42,405 bases of DNA from Gnetum montanum (taxonomy: Eukaryota; Streptophyta; Gnetopsida; Gnetales; Gnetaceae), in assembly GCA_015680685.1 (NCBI GenBank), contig MNCI01001323.1:6644-49048 (forward strand), in the 5' to 3' direction. This document shows, one piece after another, positions 30,480 through 41,900 of the stretch. Position 1 is the first letter of the stretch. Every line of letters starts with the position of its first letter. Position numbers and translations under genes: made by a program. Below the pieces are notes generated by a model. That model had not been told where the DNA came from. It did no database searches and saw nothing but the letters and a program-made list of their open reading frames with translations.

Positions 30480-32060
30480 ACCTTTTGTCAAAGATTAAGA
30501 GATGTAATGGAGGTTGAATTCCATGGTTATGGCTTTCCATCAGGCTATACCACTACTTTCATAGATGTTGATCATTATGGCTCTGAGTATGCTCTTCTTG
30601 CAAATAATTTTGACTTGGCTTCTAAGGAAGTAGTATCTCCATTTCTTCAAAGAGAATACTAGTGCTAGGCAATGCTTCTTCACTTCAGTGTATTAGGACT
30701 CATGGGCTACTAACGCATGGCTAAGGTAGTATATAGGAAATTCTTCTCTATCATTGCATTTTTTACAAAGTAGAGAGAAAATGGATGTATTAGAAATGGC
30801 AAGATAAATGTAAAATAGTCTACCCTCTTGTGGAGGATAGACTATAGGTAGTTGTGTTAATTATTGCTTAAGGTTTGCAAAGGCTTCTTGGAATTAGATT
30901 GTCCACTCATAGTGAACCCCTTTCTTAAGCAAGTGGTGCATGGGCTATGAATTATCTGTAAGCCTAGCAATAAACCTACAAATAGACTATAGTCTACCTT
31001 GTAATCCTTAAAGCTCTTTAAGGTTGGTAGGTGTTGCCAATTTGGATATGGCCTTAATCTTATTAGGATCTACATGTATCCCTACCTTAGAGACTACAAA
31101 GCCAAGCATCTTAATGGTCTTGACACTAAAGAGACACTTCTTAAGATTGAGCCTAAGCTCATATTTGAGGCTTTGTTTAAGCACAAGATCTAGGTCATTG
31201 GCTATTTTAGACTTCATATTTATGTCATCTACATAATCATTAAGCAAATATAACATGTAATCATTGATGATATAGGCCATGGCTCTCTGGCATGTCGCTT
31301 TGGCATTCTTAAGACCAAAGGGCATCATGGTATAACAAAAGGTAAGCCATGGGGTCACAAAGGTTATGTTAAGTTGGTGCTTTAGGTTAATCCTAATTTG
31401 GTTATATTTGGAGAATCCATCCATAAAGGACAACAAGGCATCTATGGCTATAGTATCAATAAGTTGATTAATACTAGGCAAAGGAAAGTTATCCTTGATG
31501 GTGGCTTTATTTAGGTCTCAAGAATTAATGTAAATATGGATACTCCCATTTTTCTTAGGGACCACCACTATGCTGGATACCCATTCTACATAATCAACAA
31601 CCCTAATGAAACCTACTTGGCAAAGCTTTAAGATTTCATCATGAACTGCCAAGGCCAAATCAAGTCTAATCTTGCACACTTTTTGCTTAACTAGTCTAAT
31701 GCTAGGGTCTAGTATGAAATCGTGCTAGACTAGACATGGGTCTAAGTGTAGCATATCCTCATATGACCAAGCAAATACCTTAATGTTGTTTTGTAAGACT
31801 TTAGCGATGTCTTGGATACATTTAGACTCTAGTGAGGTACTTAGTTTAAGGGTTTTCTCCTCACCACTATGTGTTGTGATAGGAACCTCAACTAAAGGAT
31901 CTTCAATTATGTCTCCTACTTCTAAATCAAGGGATTTGACTAGGTATGTAGGCCATTCTAGGGGTTTCTCTACTAAGGCTATGTGGTCTACAAGACTCTT
32001 GGGCTCAAAATCTAGGCAGTCATAGTTGATACATTATTTAATATCATCGTGAGCTCCACG
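30480..32060 (-). pseudogene. Reverse transcriptase / RNase H of Tat-like gypsy pol, copy B
   Basis: In minus-strand order from about 32020: PKSLVDHIALVEKPLEWPTY; VFAWSYEDMLHLDP; IVVVPKKNGSIHIYIN; DLNKATIKDNFPLPSINQLI; LLSFMDGFSKYNQIRINL (motif A Asp); MPFGLKNAKATCQRAM; NDYVDDINMKS (catalytic YVDD intact, about 31220-31250); and KMLGFVVSKVGIHVDPNKIK. The longest open frame is 157 codons (31481-31008). After it, with stops, come LKGLQGRL...ICRFIARLTD and IVYPPQEGR, matching the connection/RNase H part of Tat elements. This enzyme would copy element RNA into DNA. Stops before RT and in the RNase H region mean it is not functional. The protease expected upstream is absent; the sequence changes to another 3' region at about 32100. 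Confidence 0.85.
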
Positions 32061-32562
32061 TAGACACAAAGGCAAATTGATTTGCTCCCAAGTACTCATA
32101 CTTTGATCTTGCACATCAACCAAAAGCATATTAAGTGGAACCTGAATAAAAGTAAATAAATAACATTAACTTATCATGAAACATATGCAAATCTAATGCA
32201 ATCAAGACCATTCAAGGCTGTTAGTAAGATAAGGTTAATTTGGAAAAGAGGCAAACAAAGATCATGTAAAGGTTAAACAAAGGAAAATATAAGGAGTAAG
32301 GCTACAAATAATCAATAAAGGTCATAATTTTACTAGTTTAAGGCCTTAGCGGGTTGTGATGCCATTTTATAGTCTTGGTGGACTATGATGCTACTTTAAG
32401 ATCTTAGTGGGCCATAATCATATGGTGTCAAATGGTGGTCAAGGAAGGTCAAACCCCACTATTTGATACCATTTAAAGGCCAAAAAAGGTAAAATAGAGG
32501 TATGATAACAAAACCAAAGAACATATAGAGTTGTATAGAGGCCATCGAAGGTCAACCATGTC
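32061..32562 (-). other. Junction: pol start joined to another element's 3' region
   Basis: The segment 32290-32425 contains 29-bp-type units (agtttaaggccttagcgggttgtgatg...) and flanking sequence equivalent to 14040-14250, which normally lies after integrase. Here it lies immediately upstream of the RT region. The join at about 32100-32290 therefore links the truncated 3' region of one element with the truncated pol of another. No coding sequence. Confidence 0.5.
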
Positions 32563-32657
32563 TATAAGGTAACATAAGTCTAAAAAACAAGCCAAAACAT
32601 TACATAATANTATAAGGCAACATAAGTCTAAAAAACAAGCCAAAACATTACATAATA
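32563..32657. repeat. 47-bp direct duplication with an N at the junction
   Basis: Copies 32563-32609 and 32611-32657 differ at one base and are separated by a single N (32610). It is either a very recent tandem duplication or an assembly artefact. Confidence 0.8.
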
Positions 32658-32839
32658 ATTCAAAAATCAAGCAAAACAAGCCATATATGATAAAATTTGA
32701 TTAATATAGGTTAAAAATGCTTACATTTTACCAGTTTTAGGCCTTATCAAGCCATGTTTTTAGGCTACAGGGCTATTAAGAGAGTTCAAGCATCAATTTG
32801 AGTAATTTCTAGGTTGTCTAGACTCAAAAATCAAGCATT

Positions 32840-35800
32840 TTGAGGTTTCCACGCTAGGCCCAACGTGAAAATAAGGACCCCTAGTATGGAAAATAAGAAA
32901 ATATGTTTGAGGATGCTCAAAGGTCCAAAAATGAAGTCCTAGAACCTTCCCAAGGCAACGTAGGGTCAAATCCATCAAAATTGGGCTCCCCAAAGGTATA
33001 TAAAGGCCAAAAAGTAGGTTCTGAAGCCTTCCCGTGTTGTTTCCACACTAGCTAGGGGGTTAGCATGGGGAACCAAAATACAAGTGAAAATTTGATCACA
33101 CATTGTCAAAAAGGTAGCTAGAGTCTAGATCTGGAACTTGTGCACCTCCCAACTTCATTCTAATGCAATTTGAGATCATTTTGAGTGTCAATAGGTGTTG
33201 AAATGGCTTTCCTCCTTCTTCCACACTTGGTGCAGTATCCTTACTATGGAAAAATAGGGGGAACTTTTTTGATGAATTCAAGGTGATTTTGGGACACCTT
33301 GACTAGGTTTCTAGGCCCCTAGGACTGCAGAATTTGATTCTACAAGTTTCTGGCTAATTTTGGGCATGTGNCCTAGCATGGAAGAACGGGGGAAATGGTT
33401 TTTTGAGGTTGGGAGAAAGTTAGACAAGTAAAATCTTAACATTGTAAGGTCTTGGGCTTCTCTAGTGAAGATCTTTGGCTTTCAGGAATGTCATCTTGCC
33501 TTCAAAAGTGAAAAAGCAACTTCCCCTTTATTTCCATGTTTTGGAGGTTACTTTAGCATGGAAGAAGTAAGAATCTTAGATCTAGGCCAATTTGAATCAT
33601 AATCAACCATGCATGTTACCTCTTGGGTTTGCCAAGGTTAAAGGCTATGGATCCATATCAAAGTTTGATAGTTTTGGGCATCACCAAGTGGTTTTTTGGC
33701 TTTCCCCCTTTCTTCCACATTGGTTATGGAAAGCTTAGTGTGGAAAATAAGAGGGAATAAATTTCTAACCAATTTTGGCCTTAATAAACTTTGCATGTTG
33801 GTTTCTAGGGCTGTCAGGATCAAGGACTAAGGTTTTGGAAATTTTGGGCATTCCCAAGTGGATTTTTGGATTCCCCACACCCCCCGCCATTCCCCCACCC
33901 CATTTCTTTCATGCTAGGGATAGAAATCTCAAAGTGGATAACAAAAGGGAGTGGATTTTTCACCAATTTTGGCCTTAATCGACTTTGCATGTCAGCATCT
34001 AGGGCGACTGAGGTTGAGGATCGAGGTTTGGCACTTTTGGGCATTCTCAAGTGGGTTTTTGGCTTCCCCCATTTCTTCCACATTAGGGATAGAAATATCA
34101 ACATGGAAAACAAAGGGAAGTGAATTTTGATCAATTTTAGCCTGAATCAACTTTGCATGTCATCCTCCAAGGCTGCTGAGGTTGAGGACTGAGGCTTGGT
34201 CTCAAGTTTGGGTAATTTTGGGCATTCCCAAGTGGTTTTTCGACTTCCCACTTTCTTCCATGCTAGGGATACAAATATCAACATGAAAAATAAGGGGGAG
34301 TGGATTTTTGACCAATTTTGACCTCAATCAACTTTGCATGTTAGCCTTCAAGGCTACTAGGGTCAAGGACTGAGGTTTGGTCTTAAGTTTTGGTAATTTT
34401 TAGTATTCCTAAGAGGTTTTTTAGCTTCCCCACTTTCTTCCACGTTGGGAATAGAGATATAATGGTGGAAATCAAGGGGGAGTGATTTTTGTTTTATAAA
34501 TTTTGACCTCAATTAACTTTGCATGTCAACCTTTGAGGCTACAAAGGTCAAGGACTAGGATCTAGTATCAAGTTTTGGTAATTTTGAGTATTCCTAAGTA
34601 CTTTAGCTTCCCCTCTTTTTTCCACACTAGAGATAGAGAGCTCAACATGGAAAATAATGGGTTGTTGATTTTTAACCAATTTTAACCTCAATCAACTTTG
34701 CATGTCAACCTCTGGGGCTACCAGGGTCAAGGATTGAGGTCTAGAGCCAAAACTTGGTCATTTTAGAGGTTTTTTAAGTGGTTTTTGGACTTTCCCCAAT
34801 TTTTTCCATGTTGGGGCTTCCATTCTTAATGTGAAAAAATATGAAGAAATATTTTAATTCTTTATGGTCACTTTTGATCATGCATGTGTGTTCCTATGGT
34901 TGTTGGTGATCATGTTCAATGCCTAGTGTCAAAATTTGGCTATCCTAAAGGTTGATAAGTGGTGTTTTGGCTTTTACCCCTTTTTTCCATGCTAGGGCTT
35001 CTATGCTTTACATGGAAAAAGGGGGAAATTATTTTTCATATTTTCGACCACTTTTGACCATGCATGTAGGTTTCTAGGGTTGGTGAAGATGACTACTGTT
35101 ACTTGATGTTAAAATTTCATTGTTTCAAAGTTGACAAGGAATTTTTTGAACTTCACCCACTTTTTCTACACTATAACTTCCATGATTAGTGTGGAAAAAT
35201 AAAGGAAAATATTTTTTATCACTTTTGACCACTATCAGGCATGCATGCAAGCTTCCCAAGTTACTAACATCGAGTATTAACATCTGATGTCAAAATTTGG
35301 TTGTTTCAAGGTTGTTTAGGCATTTATTGAAATCCCCATCCATTTTCCCATGTTGGGGCTTCCAAGAGTAGTGTGGAAAATTGGATGGAAAGCTTTTTTA
35401 TCACTTTTGACCACTTTTGGTTATGGATGCAAGCCCCTAAGGTTACTAGTGTTGCTTACTATCATTTGACTTTAAAATTTCACTATTTCAAGGGTCATAA
35501 TTTATTTTTTGAACTCCCCCATCATTTTCCATGCTAGGCTTCCATGCACAATTTGAAATATTTAAGGAAAAGTGTTTTCAGTTATTTTTTATCAATCTGG
35601 TCATGCATGAGTATTCACAGGGTTTCTAATGTTGGTCATCAATGCCTAAGGTCAAGATCTAGTCATTTTCTTAGCTATGATTCGGTTTTCAAGCTTCCTC
35701 CTAGTTTTTCCATTCTAAGGGTGTAGGGTTCAACATGGAAGAGGTCCCTTAAATTAGGAAAGTTAGATCTAGGCTAGATCTATAGTTGATCGATCATGCA

Positions 35801-36490
35801 TGTCAACCTCCAGGGTTGCCAGTGTTGACGATCAATGTTGGGTGTTAAGATTTGATGGTTTGAAGGCTTTTAAGTGCATCATGAAAATTTCCCCCTTTCT
35901 TCCATGCTAGTAATGGTGGCCCTAGTGTGGAAAAGAGGGGGTGATAGATTTGTACCATTTTTAACCAATTTTGAAGCTTCTTGAAGCTTTGCAGGGTTTT
36001 GGCAGGGTCTAGGATCACCAAGCATTAAGAAATGGTCATTAGGTCATCAATTTGGATCATTTTTGGCTTTACCCCCCTTTCCCCTCCCCTCCTTCCATGC
36101 TTAAAAAGTCTCCCCCAACATGGAAAACACCAAATCCTAGTTTTCAACTAGTTCTAACTTGTTTTGGAAAAGTTTTGTGAGGTTTTGAGGCTACCTGAGA
36201 CATTTAGAAGGGTCCTAGATCATGTGGAACCCACTTTGAGGTTAAGCTTGTGCTAGATGGATATTGGGAGGCAAGATTGATTGTCAACCCCTCCTTCCAC
36301 ACTGGGCACTAGTGCACAGGCATGGAAATCCATGGTGCTCAACCTTGTTCATGTTTTGTACAAATCTGGAAACTCGGTGTTGAAAAAGGTAAGTCTAGGT
36401 TGCTAAAAATAGAAAGATGTTCTAATGCTAATAAATTTCAAAAATGATAAACATGTTTCCATGTTAGGCATGATATTCCTAGTGTGGATG
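32840..36490. repeat. Large ~180-bp tandem repeat array, about 20 units
   Basis: A recurring block reads 'ctttgcatgtcaacctc', 'ggctactagggtcaaggactgaggt', 'ggtaattttgggcattcccaagtgg', 'cttccccactttcttccatgctaggg', 'caacatggaaaataaggggg', 'gaccaattttgacctcaa'. The 'tttgcatgt' anchor falls near 33608, 33790, 33984, 34152, 34334, 34518, 34697, 34881, 35061, 35241, 35422, 35602 and 35795, a spacing of mostly 179-184 bp. The TTCCATG/CATGGAA hairpin word extends the array from about 32840 to 36490. Units are diverged and interrupted frames in them are not genes. A base N lies at 33371. This period is typical of plant satellites and of the variable 3' regions of Tat-type elements. Confidence 0.85.
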
Positions 36491-36911
36491 CATGGAGTAA
36501 GGTTACCATAATGTTTTAGATGCTGGAATTGGTAAGTTTGGTCAAAAGGGAAGGCATAAGGTGGGGCCCACAATCCAAAAATTTAAAATTTAGAAAATTG
36601 AAGTTGTTTCCCTCTTAGAAAAAATGTGAACTAAACTTTCCCCCCTTTTTCTTTAGTGCACTTGTAGTCATGGTGCACTGAATTATAAGCTGGGATTTTG
36701 TTTAGGTTTTGGTGGGTCTTATAAGTCAATATTTGTAACTTTTGTTCATAATTTTCATTCTTTAGCAACAGTGCATTGAAGGAGAGCTTTGGAAAATATT
36801 TGTGTGGTATCCATAACCAATATTTAGTTTGGAGGCCTCCCATATCCCTTGTATCCAACATAGAATCCTAATCTTGTCCCAATTTTCCTCTTTCTCAATG
36901 TTCAGCCTACC
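36491..36911 (+). other. Region between repeat array and the multi-exon gene
   Basis: About 420 bp with no clear TATA box and no ORF on the + strand. If the gene at 36912 is real, its promoter and 5' untranslated region should lie here or in the array. Confidence 0.3.
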
Positions 36912-37038
36912 ATGGCACCAAAACACAAAAGAGAAAGGAGCAAGAACCCAATGATCCAGAGGATGGATGAGCATTGAGGGAGTTAGTAGAGGTTCTAAGG
37001 CATTTCTAAATCTAGGCTCCATCTATCATTACTCCAAG

Positions 37039-38955
37039 GTAGGCAATTCTACCTATTTTTAACTTTGTTTACATTGTTTCATTCTAGTTTTTTGCCTTCC
37101 AAGTGTTAGGGCTGATTTTTCAGATCTACTCTAATGAGGAGATTATGCCAAAATTTTGAAAAACTCCCACCTCCTATTTTGGCTACTCCCATGTAGATCT
37201 ATGGTTGTTTTATTGCTTTAGCTTTTGTAGATTTGATTTTGAAAACAACCCTTGCTATTATGTGCTTTTTTCCCAAAATCTTGGGGTACGGACATTTTTT
37301 TTAGATCTAGGCCTTAGGACTTGTTAAAATCAGCTTTTAACAAAATCCTACTCCACTATTTTGATGTGAATTTAAATTGGTTTCAATGGTTTTGGCTATT
37401 TTGACTATTTTAATGGCTTTATGAAGTTTAGGCTTTGAATTTTTTGAAGTTTTACCATAAAAAAAGAAAGACAAGATATGTATTTTTTTTCTTAGTAAAA
37501 TAGCTACATATTTATGAAATCCAAGGTTTATGGGCTTTTACCCCTCTATTTAAGCTTCTTGATGGTTGCTATATCATTTAATTTGGCTTTGAAAAAGGGA
37601 GTTATGGTTGTTTTCCTAACATTGCACAATTAGGTTGTTTGTGCAACTATTGTAATTTCATGTATATTTATGAAATTTTTACAAGAAAACAACAAATGTT
37701 TCTACTATTTTTTGGTCATGGCTACGTAGGATTTGGCTTTCACTTTTCAACAGAGGTAGAAATAATTTGATTGGGGTTAAAACAAATTTTAGATGAATTT
37801 TATGCTAAGGTTATGCAGCTCATGGCAAAACTCACGATTCTAGTGCATTGCCCAAAATAGAAGTGGTTGACTAAAAGCTTTTTCTAAGAGATTAAAAGCT
37901 TTTTCTATTTTAAATAAGTTTTTGTTATGGCTTCATGGCTTTTTCTAAGTTTATCATGATTTTTTATAAATTTGTGCATAGTTTAGATGTTTTTTCCAAA
38001 TTTATGCATACTTTGCATAATTTAGATGCTTTTTGTAAACTTATGCTTTCTTTTTTCCAAATTTGTGCATAATTTATATGCTTTTTCTAAATTTATGCAT
38101 AATTTAGACTAAGACATAGTTTTGGCCATAATGTTTTTGGTTATAAAGGCTATAAAATATGGCATCAACATTTTTTATGGAATTTCTCAAGCCAATTTAG
38201 ATAAACAACTAAATTTATGCATAATTTAGACTAAGACATAGTTTTGCCCATAATGTTTTTGGTTATAAAGGCTATAAAATATGGCATCAACATTTTTTAT
38301 GGAATTTCTCAAGCTAATTTAGATAAACTAAATTTATGCATAATTTAGACTAAGACATAGTTTTGGCCATAATGTTTTTGGTTATAAAGGCTATAAAATA
38401 TGGCATCAACATTTTTATGGAATTTCTCAAGCTAATTTAAATAAACACCTAAGAGCTTTTTACATAAGCTAATTTCACCTTTGACTTAGGAAGTTTTCTT
38501 AAATTTGTAAAGATATTCCAATTGGTCATAATGCAAGGTTATGCAAGGTTATGATGAAATTACTTAGGCAAATTCAAATGAACACCTTAGAGCTTTTTAC
38601 AAAGGCTAATTTTACCTCTAACTAGATGTTCTATCTAAATTTGCTAACTCTAATAAGCTATGATGTGTTTTTATGAAATTCCTTAAGCTAATTTAGATAA
38701 GCATCTTAGAGCTTTTTACAAAGGCTAATTTCACCTCCAACTAGATGTTTTGTCTAAATTTTCTAAGTAACTCTAATAGGCCATAATGCTTTTGCTTTGA
38801 AGGTTGTAATAGTTCCTTTGTGGAATTTTTTAAGCTTATTAGATAAACACCTTATAGAAATTTAAAGAGGCTAATTTCACCTCCAACAAGAATGATTTCC
38901 AAACTTGTTAAGAAATTATAATTGATCATAATGTTTTTACTTTATTTTGTGCAAG
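37039..38955 (+). other. Probable long first intron made of A/T-rich repeats
   Basis: It starts with a donor-like CCAAG|GTAGGC and ends at a weak acceptor-like TTTTGTGCAAG. The left half has no recognisable content. From about 37900 to 38940 it consists of repeats: short ~35-bp units (aaatttatgcataatttagatgctttttc), then a 119-122-bp triplication, then 120-145-bp diverged units with 'ttagagctttttacaaaggctaatttcacctccaac'. A missed exon inside it cannot be excluded. Confidence 0.45.
38089..38447. repeat. Nearly identical 119-122-bp tandem triplication
   Basis: Three copies start at 38089, 38211 and 38330. They differ by only a few substitutions and short indels, far fewer than between any other repeats in the window. 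This is a recent local expansion inside the probable intron. Confidence 0.85.
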
Positions 38956-41900
38956 GTCTTCTTAAGACCTATTCTCATCATAATGAAGCTAGTAGGTATT
39001 TTTTGCTACATTGGTCATCCCAAGACCAATACTCCAACACATGACATGCCTCTTGGGAAGCTCTCATTGTGGTTTCAGCCTGAGGCAAGTGACTTTCATG
39101 CCTACCTCCTTAAGAACTTCAATGTGATGCTATGGTCACACTTATTTGTAGATGTAGCTAGGGTTGCCGTGAAGACCCTATTGCCTCAGGCATCAGGACT
39201 GATTACCAAGTATATTACTAATAAATTAGTTTCTAAAACTATATAGGCCCTCGTAGATTCCATAAGTTCATGCTACCTATTAGATCTCTGGATGATGCCA
39301 GAGTATAGTTGGTATAATACTGATAATACTTTGATGGTGCCACATAGAGCCCACACACTATTCTAAAACCCACTTGGCACCATGTATCATCTACAAGGGT
39401 AAACATGGACATTGTAATGTTTTTTATCATTTTATATGATCTTGGCTTAACTTCTTTGCCTAACTTCATTGATTTTACTTTTTGTAGGTACAAGGTCAAC
39501 AAGCAGGACTTGATCATTGGTGACCAAATCCTAGTAGTGGCTCAAACTTCTTTGGATGAAATCAGAGCTTTTGTGTACCAACAATTAAGAAAATACTTTG
39601 ATGAATATGCCACTAGGTTCAACATGGTATACAAGAAGTGCAAGGATGATGAGATGATGTAAAGCTGGTGGGTAGATGCTAATGGCATAGATCAAACCCT
39701 TATAGCTAGAACCTCCACACCTCAGAAGAAAGTAAAGGTAAACACATGGCTTCCAGGGGTTTTATGGCTTTATGTGTTTTATTGCCTTTCTTGGTCATTA
39801 AAATTTCTCATATGGATGCTAACCTTTGGTTATTGCTTCACAGGACCTTCCATCTTAGCTGATGTCTCTATACCACTTCCAAGGTCGTGTCATGAGGAAA
39901 CCATCATCCTGAAGTTTGGCAATGTGAAATTAGTGTAGGAGTGACTAAAGAGATAGGTGTCTAGATATGTTCAAGTAAACATTCACTTGCAGGCTTTCTT
40001 GATGTATTTATGGCACCTATTCCTTCCATCCTTGCTGTGAAGATGTTACATGTCATCAACTCCTTTGATGAGGAGGCTAGTCGCTTTAGCACCATCATCT
40101 GAGGTGTTAAGGTGAACATTGGCATACGTGCTAGTCTCTTTCATGACTTGTTCGGGGTCCTTGCTAATGGGACCAAGGTTTTCATCAGGATAGTGAGGGA
40201 ATCAGGCCATCATGAGGAAGTTCTACAGTGGCTTGATGCTAGCATCAACCACTTTGAAATTTCAATGGACAGCTTCATGGACCCTAATGCAAAGGAATCA
40301 TATCCTTTATGTAGGTCTCATGTACTCCCCAAACTACTATCACAAAAGAAGGTGATCAGCCTAGCATATGGGTGGACCTTTAAGAAAGTATTAATGGAGG
40401 GCATCAAATTCAATTAGGCTACTACTTTGGCTACTGGGCTTCAAGAAAATATTCTTAGACTTCATGTTGATACCTCTATGATAATCCATACGCACTTTGC
40501 ATTCTTCGTAGATTATCTAAAGAGGGTTGCAAAGTTTATGGTGGGGTGTAGGAATGGATGATGGGTTTTACAAGACCTAAGCCAACTTTCTAAGCCTTGG
40601 ATCAAACACATTTATCCAATAGTGTAGGCTCAAAACCCACCAAAGGGGGTGGATGAGACATTATCCATTACCACTAAGAATCTTGATGTTAGGTAGTACA
40701 AGTCTCCCAATAGTATTGATGATGATGAGCCTCTCTCTCATTTCCTTCTAGTGTTTAGGAGGTCAAACAATGATGCATGGAGGCCAAAGGGGCATCCAGA
40801 GAGAAACTTAAGAGGCTTATGGAGGAGGCACCCCTAGCATCAAACCAACCTACCCTAAAGAAGCTTAAGTTTAATCTTTAAGCCATCATAGTAGGTAGTT
40901 AGAAGTATGCTTTGTTTAACTTTAGCTATTTCATGTTTTAAAATTTTATGGCTACTTTATAGTTTCATGTGTTAATTGATTTTCTATGTGCTATGGTTAT
41001 AGACAAGCATCAAATTATAACAATGCAAGTTGTTGTCAAGGCAAAACAAAGGCATGTAGAAGGGGCACTCCTAAAGAAACACATGGTTGAAGGACTTGCC
41101 GATGTAGGCATAGATGATCTATAGGCCTTGTTTGGTGAGGCAATACTAGGTACCTCTCCCATCATCATCCTAGGGGAGGAAGAGGAGGAGGAGCTAGGTA
41201 TGCCTATGCCTTAATATTGTTGTTAAATTGCATTGGTTACATTTGGTTTTCATCCTAACCTTTTGATGATTGTTATGCTTACAATAGTTCCCAAGCCACC
41301 AGTGCAACCTTGCATCCCTAAGTTTCATATGAAACCATGGGTAGAGACTCCAAAAAAAGTGGTGTTCTTACATCGAATGGCTAAGGACATCATTGATTGA
41401 CTACATCAAGTTGCACCTGAGATAGGTAAGAATTTTATTTTTATGTGCTTTGGATGTAGGCTTTGTTTGCATTATGGCTATTTAAGTTTGTTTCTTACAG
41501 TTACATTTTATGCTTTGTATAGTACCATCCATGGAGTGGGACTCCAATAGGGACATGGAGGTAGACTCTTTGCCTAGACTTCTCTCTAACATGTCTAGTG
41601 TACCTGTGAAGCTATATGACACTACCACTGATTTAGCAATGTCATGTGGAAAAGGTTCATGAGAGCTAGACAGGTCCAATAGATCCCTATGGGAGGAAGT
41701 TGTGGCCTTGAGGGAAAATGTTCAAAGGTAGGAGGATACAATTAGGGATCTTCAAGACCATAAAGTCTTTGTGGAAACCCAAGTGGCTAACTTGGGGTGA
41801 GTTACAGATTAAAGAGATCACATGGGCTTACTATTGGCATGTAATTCAAGACAAAGTAGCAGTCCTATAGGAGATGGTAGAGCAATGTATGCAGATGGAC

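Noticed and set aside
33638-34134. Several 60-104-codon ORFs on both strands
   Set aside because: They lie in the ~180-bp array and repeat with it. Overlapping frames on both strands and lack of conservation between units argue against coding.
38947-39246. A single-exon gene starting at 38947
   Set aside because: The frame opens without a good ATG, directly after an acceptor-like site, and continues past one stop into a donor with matching phase. It is better read as an internal exon of a larger gene.
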